Shown here in pieces: positions 49,301 to 61,200 of a DNA stretch of 64,000 nucleotides (position 1 is its first letter; the number at the start of each line of letters is the position of its first letter). The position numbers and the translations under genes were made by a program. A model generated the notes under the pieces. The model was not told the DNA's origin. It was given only the letters and a program-made list of their open reading frames with translations, and did no database searches. The DNA comes from Neospora caninum Liverpool (taxonomy: Eukaryota > Apicomplexa > Conoidasida > Eucoccidiorida > Sarcocystidae), in NCBI RefSeq assembly GCF_000208865.1, contig NC_018397.1:5795748-5859747 (forward strand), given 5' to 3'.

Positions 49301-52300
49301 CCGAGGCATCGACACAATCGTTCGCCTCATGATTCAAGAAGCTGGAGAAGACGCCGAGGGACGAAGACTCGCCGCGATCTGCGGAGATATATACCCCCAC
49401 TTTTTGCTGAACTTCCCAATGACGGAAAAGACCCAACAGTATCGCATTCTCTTCCTCATAAAGAATCTCCACTACACTGCTCCCGACGGAAGACGGGCTG
49501 TCCTCAACTGCCTCCACAAAATTCTCGTAAGCCTCCCCGTGTTTCTCTGGCTATCTTGTGCGTGCGAATGGCGAATCGGTTTCTATTTCGGCCGTGTGAG
49601 CTTCCCTCCTGTGCGTTTCCCGCGTTCTCTGACGCTCGGAATCCAGAGCAAGCAACTCACTCGACAGCCGCTTCGCCTTTTTTGTCTCGGCTTCCTCGCC
49701 AAACCCCCGAAATTCCGCCGGTCTGCTGTATTCGAGACAGTTCAGCGGCGGCCCCGACCGTTTCGTCCCCTCTTTTACACATATGCTTATGTTTCCTTCG
49801 CATGCCTTTGCCTCCGCTCGAGTCTCCCCCTGATCACCTTTGGTCTGGCTTCTGGCAGAGTTTGCGGTTTCTAGTTTTTCGACGCTCGTTGTTGTCTCCC
49901 GGGGCTTCTCCAGAATTTCGGGGTTTTCCTTTTTCGACCGCAGTGGTGCTTCAGCCGTCCTTCCGGCGCCGTCCTCGCTTCTCAATTTCCTGTTTTTTCA
50001 TTCTCGGCTGCCCTCGCTCGAATCGCCTCCCCAGCGCATGCATTCTGCCTGTATCTTGCTTGGTTTTCGCAGGTTCGGTTCCCCAATGAGCTCGTCGTGA
50101 GTCGCTACAGCGAGGTTTTCCTTCTCGCCCTAGCGGGGCGGCTGGTGCTCGAAGAAGACCGCACTGCGCACGAGATGCTCCGCATGCTTCTGCTTCTTCT
50201 GCTCGACATCGCGGAAGAAACCGACGATCCGGAACACTCGGCAGCCAGTCTCTTTCAAACCGCAGTCACGTACGTCCGCCTTTTCGTTCTTTCTCGCTGT
50301 GTCCCTCGTCGGGGTCGACCGCAGGATCCGCTGTTCTGCGGCCCGGAGCGCGGCGGCCGAAGAGCGCAAGACGCTGGCCTGCCTAGACGCGAGTTGCGGG
50401 ACGCAAGGGGCGACGGTTGTGCAACAGGCGCAACGGGAGGAAACGAGACGAAGGGATCTTGGTTGTTGTTGACTTACACAGAAAACGGTCACATACCACA
50501 CGATGCCGCTTTCGCCCGAGTCGGGAGAGGTTGTGCATGCGCGACCGGGTGTGTGCTGAGTATACATGCATATACTTTTCTATCCTGGGGGAGCAAGTGC
50601 TTCTATGTTGAGTATCCTTTCTCAAACGGAGGGGCCACCCGCCTGCGGCAGTTCGGCATTGTACTGGTTCCCGACGCCGATGCGCCTCTCTGGCGCCCCC
50701 GTGCGTGGGGCGTGGTCCCTGGAGCGCGTCTTCTTCGTTCGTTTGACGGGGACACACCCCACAGCTTTCGTTTGTTGCCCTCCGTTTTTTCCTCGTTCCC
50801 GTTTCCGGGTTCGCTCTTTTTCGTAGCATCGACAGTCAGCCGCTTTGTCTCGCAGTCGGCTTTTGTGTTTGCCTTTTTCTCTCAGGGTCTTCCTTCAACC
50901 GGAGATCCCGAAGATCATGGCTCTCCAAGAGTTCGTTCTGGTCTTCCTCGACAGCCAACGCGTGCGAGTGACGTCGATCCTTCCGCGCGTGCTTCCGCTT
51001 CTTCACCGCATGCTGATTCTCGCCTCCGACAGCCACGCCCGCGAAGGATTTGCGGAATCTCGCGAACTGTTTCCGGCATCCCGAGACTGGCGGGTGACCT
51101 ACAAGGCCCTCCTGGCTTTTGAGAAACTGATGTTCTTTGTCCATCCGTCTCAGCTTGAGGCTCTCTTTTCTCGGGCTGCCCGCGCCACGCCGGGAAGCCG
51201 AGGCGGCCAGCCTTTCTCCGTGGTGGCGGCAAACGCAGACGAAGACGGAAACGACGAAGCTCGTGGCGAAAGCAGAGTAGGGGAGCAGCTCGAGACGCAA
51301 GTCGCCGAACGGATCTTGGGGGCTTGCCTGTTCTCGCCAGCGAGCGGTATAAAAGCCGGGAGCGAGGCACGGAAGACAGCGCATGAGCGCTTGCTGGTAG
51401 ACGAGGGCGTGGACGGAGAGACCGACGCACGTTTCTCTTCCGCCTCTGTTCCGAGGAAGGATCTATTGCTAGGGGCAGCTGTGGGGCGGCTTTGGTTGGA
51501 GGCGGCGTGTGAAGGCTTGAGGCACGAACACCCTTGGCTGCGGGCTGTTTCGCTTCGCTGTGTCGGGGCGTATATCGCTGCGAAGCCTGCGCGGTCGTAC
51601 AGTCTTTCTACGCCTTGCCTGCTGTACCTGCGAGGCAAGTCCCCCGCTGGGTCCAAACAGCCCAGTCGCGAGGACGCCTCTGCGTCCCCTGCGAGTCCTG
51701 GCGCAGATTTAGCTTTGGCTGCGCTCTCGCCGTTCTGCAAAGAGCTGTTTCTCGAAAAGAACCCTGCGGCGGTCCTCTCGGCAAGGGCTTTGATTCTGCC
51801 TCTCTTCCAACTGGCGCTGAATCGGCCCGACCTCGTTTTCGTCCCTCCCAGGCCACGCCGGTCTCGGGCGGAGAATGGCGACGAAGGGGGCGAAGAGGGA
51901 GAAGACGTCGAAGAAGACGTGGACGAGAGACAGACTGGAGCTGAGGAGGAGAGCGGTGGCAGTGAAGAGGAGGCAGGAGAAGAACAAGAGGCAGAAGAGG
52001 AGAACGAGGAAGAGACAGGCGATGAAGGAGAAACCCGAGATGGAACGCTTGCGCCTAGCGATGAGGCGGAAGAGGCAATGGACGAAGACCCGCTCGAATC
52101 CTCTCTGGACAGCCACGACACTCAGGCGCATGCGGGGAAGAGACGAAAGCTCCCAAGCGTTCCGAAAAAAGAATCCCACAAACGCGTCCAGGTCGCCGCC
52201 GCTCCGGGAAGTCGAGGAACAGCGGAAGGCGCCGAACAGGGAGGTGAATCCGGGGACGAACAAGACGGAAACGAAGAGACGTTTGGGGCGTCTGACCAGT

Positions 52301-53787
52301 CACAGCAGGATGAAGAAGAGGAAGGCGAAAAGGAGGACGTCGAAGAGGGGCACAAGGGCAGCGAACGAGACGCGAGCGGGTCTGATCGGGAGCTCGAGGA
52401 AGAAGGCGAAGACACCGGCGACGACAGTGAAGACGACAGTGAAGACGACAGGGAAGACGAGGAGGCATCAAGCTCGGAGGCCTTAACTCTGCAGGTTCTT
52501 ATGCGCCCGTCAGATGTGCTTTCGTCTCCCTCCGAGAATGCCTCTTCCAATTCTTTCGCCGCGGGTCTCAGAGAAGACAGTTCCACGGACCTCTTGGCGT
52601 TTGAGAACAAGGCAGCGGCTCTCGCATGCAATGCCGACTCGCTGGTTTTCTCGGGTGGGGGTCAGCTACCTCGTCCTACAACGCACCAGGGAGAGCGAGC
52701 AAAACGGCAGAGAACAAATGAGGAGATCGAGGCTCTTCCGGAGGCCGACAAAGGGAGACAGGGGCAGTTAAATAGGGGGGAGACGCAAGGAGACTCGCTG
52801 TCGTCGGAGGTTCTCGCACACCTCAGCGCAGTGTCGGTGCCGGGGCGAGAGAGTGCGGCGGCGCAAAACGAAAACTCCCATCCGTTGCTCTTTTTGGTGA
52901 GGCGCCTCAACTTTTGGTTGAGGCGCCACTTGGGAACGCTTGGAGCCCACCGCCGAGCCGGTCTGAAGAAGGGTTCCCCAACAACAGGTCGAGAGGGTGC
53001 GCAAAAACAAGGTGAAGATCTCTGCACGTCTGTTGTACGTGTCGGAGCCATCCTGAGCGTTTTCCAGTCTCTCATTCACCAGCTTCCACTCCATCCTTCT
53101 CAGAGTCTCCCTTATTCGGCCACTGCATCTTCGCTCGGTTCTTCGTCCTCATGTAGAAAACGGAAGCGCGACAGGAAGGAGGGACGTCAAGGGCTAGAGG
53201 GGACAGGGGAAGAGCAGCCGTACTCGTCTCTTAACCAACTGTTCTCTTTTTCAGAGAGACACCGCGAGCGCCTTCTGTTCCTCATCGTCGATGCGGTGTA
53301 TCGGTGCTCGACTGTAATACGAGGAGGAGAAGAGGGAGGGCATGCGAAAGAAACGAAGACGGACTCCGTGCTGCTTCAGCTGCTGAGTGCGGAGCGGGGC
53401 GAGGGCGAAAACGCCCTCGTAGGTGCGGAGGCAGACGGAGGCTCTTCCGTCGCGTCGTTGTGGCAGGCCCTCGCTTCTTTGTCACCGAGAGAACAGCAAC
53501 GAGAAGTTCTAACCGGCGGCGTGTTCCTTCTCAGTGAAATCCAAGATGTGCTGAAGGAAGGTGGACGGGAAGAACTGGCTCTCACTCTCCTCGCTCAAGT
53601 GCGCACGTCTGTGCTCTCTCGCCGGTTGAAGCGGAAGGTCGACAGCCAGCAACAGGCACTGCTGCAGCCACAGAAATACGCGGAGAAGAGACAAAGGCAA
53701 CAACGGAAGAAAAAGCTGTCAAAGAAACGGAAGATCGCTCTCCTCATTGCTCAGAACCGAGGCGGAAAACGCAGAGAAAAAGCCTGA
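31322..53787 (+). CDS. UTP20: UTP20, U3 snoRNP / SSU-processome HEAT-repeat scaffold, 11 exons, ~5,715 aa
   Basis: Nucleolar protein needed for processing of the 18S rRNA precursor. Exons: 31322-31679, 32203-32420, 32967-33100, 33662-34102, 34661-39938, 40312-40610, 41279-42266, 42666-46700, 47229-49526, 50073-50269, 50886-53787. All are GT..AG and phases close to one frame. Family landmarks recalled from human UTP20: N-terminal TRFKFLSFAEKL (human YRFLTFAERL), LAKDLRSEFVAFLPSVF, HLIVPLVVRILMAKVQHR, NLRSRDRDIRRKARGALVS followed by VLLFTVHAMLKGVLD, LRHEHPWLRAVSLRCVGAYI (LRHPHNWVWLTAAQIFG), and the basic C-terminus ending KKLSKKRKIALLI. Length is twice the human 2,785 aa because of acidic and Ser-rich insertions inside exons 5, 8, 9 and 11. 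The start is the first ATG in the FLSFAEKL frame. RRP12 and HEATR proteins were considered and fit worse. Confidence 0.9.
32541..32575. repeat. TA/TAGA microsatellite in UTP20 intron 2
   Basis: TA run followed by TAGATAGATG, within intron 32421-32966. Confidence 0.85.
39104..39192 (+). repeat. 18-bp coding tandem repeat in UTP20 exon 5
   Basis: Five tandem copies of an 18-base unit coding for EGSSKG-type hexapeptides (one copy has RR), at about residues 1,865-1,895. It sits in a charged insertion. Confidence 0.9.
40886..40946. repeat. TA/GTAT microsatellite in UTP20 intron 6
   Basis: Interrupted TA runs within intron 40611-41278. Confidence 0.9.
47191..47206. repeat. (CATG)n run in UTP20 intron 8
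   Basis: Four CATG/GCATGC words in tandem about 22 bases before the exon 9 acceptor. GCATGC is frequent throughout the window. Confidence 0.85.
51920..52470 (+). repeat. Acidic low-complexity coding region in UTP20 exon 11
   Basis: Long Glu/Asp/Gly/Ser-rich stretch at about residues 5,090-5,280. It ends in short tandem DDSED repeats and separates two HEAT-like blocks. Confidence 0.85.
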
Positions 53788-56700
53788 TAGACGGGGCCTT
53801 CTGGGCACGTATCGAAAGCCGCTGTTGGACGTGGGAAAGGCACAACCGAGCGGAAGTTCGAGTGCGGCCGTGCGCCAAAATTTTTGTCTGCAGCGTCGGT
53901 GACAGAAGGAGGAGCAGGCGCCTTCCAGTCGTTCATCGAGAAAAGGGGGCTGCGGCTTCGGGTTCTCCCTCGCAGACCTGGAAGGGATTTCGGGCTTTTT
54001 CCCTCGAGTGGCGCAAGCGTGTTTCACTTTCTCTGGAGGAGAGCAAGTGATCTTTAGAGGATCCCGGAGACCTTTTTTTGATACCAACCACGGCTGGATA
54101 ATGGAGCTACGACGGACGCCCAATTTAACTTGTTCTCAATCTGGATGTTTGCGTGCATTCGTATTCACTTTCTTCGCCCTTCCTCCTGCGGTCGCTGAGG
54201 AAAGCCAGTTTTTTTTTATTGCCGAGGAGTTTGGAATTTTCCTCTTGCTGCTTCACTGAAGTACTGTTTACTTCACCTGCTCTGCAGAGTACGTTTCTCA
54301 ACATCAAAGTTTTTTCATCATAATGATTGGTGTATCAATGCGTTGGCTAAATACATGTACGGTGGCCGACGATTCACAGGTACTTCACGAACGTTGCCTC
54401 TATCATTTGTGTGTATACGCTACAGATTTGAGATAGCTACGCACGTGCCGTCGCCATGCAGGTTTCAGTTTTACTCCGTTTTCCCCACACCAGCGTGATT
54501 TCCGTCTTTCTATCAAATATATCGAATTCAAGAGAAGCATCTACATTTGGGCAGTGCGTACAGACGCGAGTACGCGTTTCATCATCTCGACGACGAGTTG
54601 TTTCTGTCCCCTTTGTCTGCTGTCTTCGAAGCGTCTTCCCACTAACCTTCCCGATATCGACGCTCCTCGGTACACAGTACAGTGGTTTGATCGTCCGGGT
54701 ATCGATATACATTTGTTAATTGACAGCAGCGACCAGTTACTGTGCGCTTCGAGCACTAGGTAGGGGCAAGCCGAGACTGAACAAAATTTATTGTAGCGCA
54801 ACTACCCTCAGCAGCTAGTGACAGCCCTATTTTATCGCAACGGCGGGATCCGTCCTCATCCTGCATGTTAATACTATCCCTCATTACTCATGGGAAACAC
54901 GGCATACGTAGAGGAAGAGAGGTAAACGAACTGGCATCGCTGTGTTGCCTGGATTCATCGCACCTCAAGCAAAGCGATGAGAGAAAATATACAGGCTTCC
55001 ATATTTGGCATCAGAGTTCCCGTCTGTCGCTTCCTTCACTGGGTTCCCGACGCCTTGGAGAGGGACACGGGGAAACTTTTCAGAAAAACTGACTGTTCGT
55101 GAAACAACGTGAAGCTGATGATATCTGGACCCTACACCAGACACGAAAGCGGCGGCCCGCAAAAACTGGTGGTGGACGCCAACAATGCCCTCCTGTCTTT
55201 CTTGCATGATACACCCTCCCCGGCCTTTGAGATAATCAGCTGTTCATGAGATCTGAAATAAGTCCTTGACGTTTCTTGGGGCGTACTAAAAGAAGTCACT
55301 TAGTGGTATCTCTCATAGTCATGCGGTCAAACGAGTACGCATTCAGGATCTCAGCCAGAAAGCATCTCGTCGCCCTGGGCGGAAGTCGCACCGATTCTTT
55401 CATGTTTGAGACCCTCGCTCTACGTTGAGGAAGCGGCGAAAGCGGTCGTGGTGTAGCCTACAAATGGTGGAAGCAAAGTGAAAAGAGACTTTCGCACTGA
55501 TCGTTTCCTTGTGTGAAGAACGGGCCGGAGTTCGGCAGCTGCTTGCTTCCTGCCGAAAAACCCTGCTTTCCCCTTCGTTAAAAAAAAACTCGATGTGAGT
55601 TCCTGCTCCACAAGGCAGCGCCTGTCTCTCTCTCTGCTCCAAAGGCAGCGGTCAACAGGCAGCTTTTTTTCCGTTACCAGCCGAGGCAAAAGTAGCCGCG
55701 GCTCCCGGGTATTCGAGTGAAGTGGACCGTGGAAGCTCGAAGAAATGGCTCATGTCACGCCAAAGGTTGGTTTCGCTGTAGCGCGCTGTTTTGTATTTTG
55801 TTCTTTTGAGCGTTCACTGCGTCTTCAGTTCCTCGAGTGAATGTTCCGGCCCCGTATATATAGATATATGTATATATATATATATATATATTAACTCGTC
55901 AGCCCACGTGGCATTCTTGTGGAGCGAGGGAACGTACGACTCGATTCAGTAGATCTCTACTCTAAGAGGCAGTGTCAGGTTTTGCTGTTCGATTAGCCAC
56001 CGTCGTTCGGGGGTCCACACAGAGGCGTTCGGCAAATAATGAACCGCCCGCACGATGGCGCGAGATTTTCTGCCGTCGGAACCAGCCGCAGCTGCTGAAA
56101 AAGGGACTCGCCCGGTCGCGGCTGTCCTTTTGTTCCCCCACGGTCCACGGTTGTTGGCTTCTTCCCGTGCCGCATGTCTATATGGGGTTCGCGGATTCCC
56201 GGCGCAACCCGAAGCCCCAGTGTCCCCGCCCCAGGGACTGGCTACGCCGAATTTAGGCGAAACGCGAGCTGCGACGCTGGCCGAAACCCGCCGGGGCTGG
56301 TCTGTGAAACTGCTGAGTACCACACGCTGTCTACGCCTTACCCTCTTGCGGTTCCTGGACGGTGGGACCGTGTGCCGCCCCAGCACACACGTCCAGGGCT
56401 GGCCGTTACTCACGTGACCTCCCGGCCGGTATAGGCATGTGGTCTGTTTACCCCTGACATACCAGACGAGCGGTACTTGCCTGGCCCCCCCCCCCTTTGC
56501 GCGACTGCAAATTATGCGCCAGGATGAGGGTCTGCTGCAGCGTTTCCCCTCCAGCCTGTCCAAGTTTTTCCTTCTTCCGGAAAATAACTCTGGGGAGAGG
56601 TCGAAGCAACGAATTTTCGTACCCGTCGCACTGGCGGTGTTCCCCGCCTCCGTTCCATTCAAATGCGCTGCTGCGGCTCTCTGCCTGGACAACGCCCGGT

Positions 56701-58290
56701 TGCTTCCGTCACTTCTGTGTCTGTGGCCTGCCCTCTTTCGATTTGCCTGTGGAGGCAACGAACGGACCGGTGAGAATGTAGAAGTGCTAGGAAACAGAGA
56801 AGGTACCCGGCCAGGAGCCTTCAAAGGGACCAGTCCGAAGTCGCGCTGTCCAACGACCGAAACGGGGCTGGGGCGACAGATTTGCTTTGTCTGTTCAGGC
56901 TCTAGCGTCCCACCTGTCCTTCCAGTTGGTGGGTCGGGGGTGCGCCGCATTGAGCGAAGAACCGTGTGGGGCGGAAAACGGCTAGAAGAGGGTTTCCTTC
57001 GAACTTATTTTCTCTTGCCTCTTCGGAACAAGCGAGCAAAGAGCACTGCTTCTTTTTCAGCCCGTCGTTCGCGTGAAGATCTGGCGACGCCCCGCCCCCC
57101 GCACTCGCTGGACTGAGCGCCGGAAAAACCCCGTATACGGTGCCCACTCGATCACAGACGGAGACTGGCAGGAAACGCGGAGGAAACGAACAGCGACGGG
57201 TGCCGTGCTTTAGCGGCGTGTCCCCCTTCTCATTCACCAATGTTTTGTCGAGAGTGGAAAAGCTTCCGGACCGTTTAACGGAGGCAATCTTTCGTGGCAT
57301 CAAGCGCCCGCCTTGAACCCCGTTTCGGGGGCGAAACTCGGTCGCGCCGCATCGCATGCGACGGCCGCCTCTCTCTGTCGAGTATTTTGGCCGTTGTGAC
57401 TGGACGATTTCCTTTCGCACTCGTGTTTTATCCCGCACTGTGCCTTCCGTGGCAGTTGGTGGTGTCCCCAGTGTTGACCTCTCGTTCGGCGTGAGTACCT
57501 CGGTGCGCTTTACCGTCCCCTGGTGCGGAAGGGGAATCCATGCTTCCCGGCCGCAAACCATCAACCTCATGGTAACCTGTTTCGTAACCGGCCGTGGCCC
57601 AGCTGGTTAACAAGGACTTCTACCACTGGGCTAGCGTCCAATGTTGGCTTGGCAGTTGACCCGTCCGTTTTCACATGCAACCGTGTTTGTCTCAGTCCCC
57701 GCTTCCTGTCTCTCTCGCCCGGGACGGATATAGAGCCTTTCATGTTAAAGGTACGGCGTTCCTGGTTTGCGTGTGTCACCGCAAGTGTTTGTCCATTGTG
57801 TTTTTGCCGTCACTTCCTCTTGTTTGGCGGTGGTCATTCCTGTCCGCGTAAACCGTATTCATTTTCAACTGTGCGGTCGTTGCCTGACGCGCCTTGGTTG
57901 TATTTTTCCCCACGTGCGCTCGCTGCAAGTGAATGCGCGTCGTCGGGCACGTTGTCATCTGTGATTGGGATACCTGTAAATGGCATCGTTGAATCAGCTT
58001 TCATGCGCTTTTTCTCCTCTCCTTTAAACACGCGAGAGGAAAAGTGGTTACTTCATTTGCGGCGGACGAAGACGCCTCATTTTTCCCTTTCCATTTGTCA
58101 AGTGGTTTCGTTCAGGACACCCATTGAAAGGTAGAGCAGGCTTCATTTTCTATTTGGTAGGGATGCATCGCGTCCTCCACAGAGGTGTGCGTCTGTGTCC
58201 CTCCGATTCGTATTTGGGCTCCCTCCCGTTCAAGAGTCTGCCTCCCTTGCTCCATCTTTTTATCCTTCCTAGGCAGGCTCGTCCTTCACT
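53788..58290. other. Intergenic: UTP20 3' flank and probable 5' leader of the next gene
   Basis: About 4.5 kb without a recognisable gene. It includes a TA run at 55855-55891 and a minus-strand ATG frame at 55946-56950 that I do not trust. TCCTTCCTAG at 58263-58272, just before the next start codon, resembles an acceptor and suggests an intron in the 5' leader. Confidence 0.5.
55855..55891. repeat. TA microsatellite, intergenic
   Basis: TATAGATATATG word followed by a pure TA run. Confidence 0.9.
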
Positions 58291-61200
58291 ATGACGTTCC
58301 TGTCCTCTTCTCCCTTGGAGGAGGAGGAAATCGGGGCGAGCCGCCCCTCTCTTTCGTCCACGGATAGAATACGAAAAGACCCTCCATGTGATTACTTTTC
58401 GTCTAGCCCCCCTTTCCCGTGTACGTCCTCTCAACCCGTATTTGTATCCGCTCGGGGGGCTGCGTGCATGCCTGAGCCAAGCCAGAGTCCTCAGGGTCTC
58501 CCTTCTTTCGCGGGGATTCCAGAGAGGTTCCTGGAAAAAAAGGAGGCCTTGGGTTTCTGTACAGGTCACCCTTTTCCCCTGGAGGAAACAAGTGTGGTTT
58601 CCAGTCCCGTAGATCCTCCCGCACACTTCCCCAACTCGAAATGCATTCGGGAGCCTACAACCTCGCTGCATAGACCAGAGTTTCTGACGCTGCCGTCGTC
58701 TGGCGGTACGCTGTCGCCATCCCAAACGTTCAGTCGAAGTTTGTTCTCAGAGTGCCGCGGCTCCGTTCACGCGGGAGGGGCTGCTCCGGAAGGAGGCGTA
58801 TTCGGAGGAGCGACAGGGGGGAGTTTTGATCTGTCTCCCCCAGGAATGACCGACGATGTGCTGGCAGGAACGAAACCATATAATGACGCCGATTTGGCGC
58901 CTCATCTGCAGTTCAGCGTCCGGGTTTCGGACCCTGCGTCGAGCAGGACAGATGTGTCAAGGGGAGGCAGCGACAATGCGGAAATGGAGCAAGGCTACAG
59001 TGCCTCCGACAATGCGGAAATGGCGACGTCGAATTTGAGACGAGCTGTGGGTAATAACTTGAATCCTGACGGGGCTGCGCGTCCAGAATTGGAGGAGCTC
59101 CTAAACTTCATATCGGCGCCTGAACAGGCCACAGGAGCCCCTCCGAGAAGGTCCTTCGGCCTCCACGACGAAAGTGACGCGAAGAAAAATATGTCAATTG
59201 TTGATGCGTGTACGTGGAAACTTTTCCACGTTTCCCCGGCGGCGGCCTCACATGCAGTCGGCCCGTCAGCTTTACCCTCGACCCCTGAAAACGACGGTGT
59301 GGTGCGTGCCGCTGCAGGCACGGCAAACGGACGCTGCGCCAGAGGGCGGAATGAACAGGACGGCAGCTGTGAGACGGAACCAGGTCAGACGCTCGTCACT
59401 GCGCGAGAGCCGTCGATGGCGTTCACTTTTCAGGACAACCAGACGAACTGTGGTGGTGAAACAGCGTATGCAGGGATCATCCCAAAGACGGATTGTATCC
59501 CCACGAGCGCGAGGCATCACGAGGGAGAAAGAGGGATACATCGAGAGTCGCAGACCCGATGCGAAGGCGACGAAAAGGTCTCTAAGGGTCTCTCAGAGGG
59601 AGCTGACGCACGAGACCCGCGACAAACAGACACAACGGAGACCGAGGGGTGTCGCCTGGGCGATTGTGTGGGTTATCCAGTTGCTGTTTCCAATGACAAA
59701 GAAAGCCAAAGTGATTTACGGGGCTCAGCCGCTTGCGCAGATGCGAGAAGAGCACAGCTGTGCCATGAACCTTCCCTCTGTATCGAAGAAGAAGCGGCCG
59801 CCTTCGTCACGGCCCTCCACGAAACGCTGCTCACTCCACAGAAACTGCTGAACGTCAGTGGAAGTGTAAGTCCTGTTTCGCTACCGATGTCGATAGATGA
59901 GACCTACGCAGACCATCATGTGATTCGAAGTCGGGACATGTCTCCTTTTAACCGAAGCGAGCATTCCCCGTCACACCGCATCCTCCAAGACCTCCCCCCT
60001 CTTCAAGAACACTGTGAGGGACAAACGAGGATCCCGGCTTCGAAAGGCGATCCGTCCTTTGAGGAGGGCGGGATGGCGAGAGGAGAGAAGGATCAAGACG
60101 ATGGCGGCGCATCGTGGTCGCCTTGTGACAAGACTCTCTTCCCATTGGGCGGAATCAAATCTTCACTTCCTGGAGCTTCGGACGGGGGCGAAGATCTTGA
60201 AGGCGACGAAGAGCTCAGACCCAAGATTGACTGGGAAGTGGACCCTGAGCCCTGTGAGGAGAGACGTGAAGGGGAAAACGTGTCTCCGGCGGAGGCATAT
60301 CTTTCACTGTCTCAGGAGGGCGGTCTGCAGCGGAGCAATCAAGAGGACAGCTCTCTCGACAAAGGCCACGGACAGGTGATGGATGACGACAGCGGAATCG
60401 CAGGTGGATCGGGGACTGGGCCGAGTTCCAGTCTTTCGGGGAAGAAAGCCAAGCCAAATCGCCCCGGCACTGGGTTTTGTAGACTAAACCTCGCGCAAGG
60501 ACTCGCCTTTACCCGCACCAACAGTGGAGGCTCTTCAAGTCCTGGGTACGCCCACAGCGTGTTTGGCAGATGCAGCACCTACAGCAGTCTGCACAGTACA
60601 GACGGCATTTGGCTACAGGGTCTCGGGTCTCCTCTCGGAGCGTGTCCACTCGGCTCCGGCGTCTTTGGAATAGACCCAAAGTCGGGAGCGGTAACAAGGG
60701 AGATGGCCGGCGAGTGTCTGGGCGACGAGGGCGGCGCATTCCGAACCACGGTTGCGTTTAGCCCTAGAGACAGCCGGTGCGGCAACCGCCCCAGTATGGC
60801 TGCCCCAGGTGCCGCTATCGCAGGGCTCTGTCTCTCAACAGTTAAACAATTCTATAGTGACCGGTGTAAGCATACGCTTTTGTGGGGAGGCTGTCAACCG
60901 CGTAGCGGGTATGGTGAACAAGACTCGAGTACCGTTGACCAATCAGGGATGCGTTTTGAAGAACGACGAGCATCTGGACTTCTTCAGGTTCAAAGGCAAC
61001 TGAAGGACGTCCGGCAAAGACTAAAAAGCTTGTGTTTACGGGGAACCGACTTTTCTGCCGTGTGCGACGACACTGAAAGTGTCGTCTGCTGCTACATGGC
61101 CGGAAAGATAGTACCAGCGCATGACGTCGGAGAACTGTCTAGAGACGTTTGTGCCAGCAACCCGGGCACAACCCCCGGAGGCACAGCCTTTGATGGAGAT

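Noticed and set aside
51150..52121. 323-codon minus-strand Ser-rich frame
   Set aside because: Reverse of the Glu-rich UTP20 exon 11; poly-Ser arises from reversed GAR/GAG codons.
57590..57660. tRNA-like start (GCCGTGGCCCAGCTGGTTAA)
   Set aside because: It resembles an acceptor strand and D-arm, but the anticodon stem does not form well and there is no GGTTCRANNCC T-arm. At most a decayed remnant.
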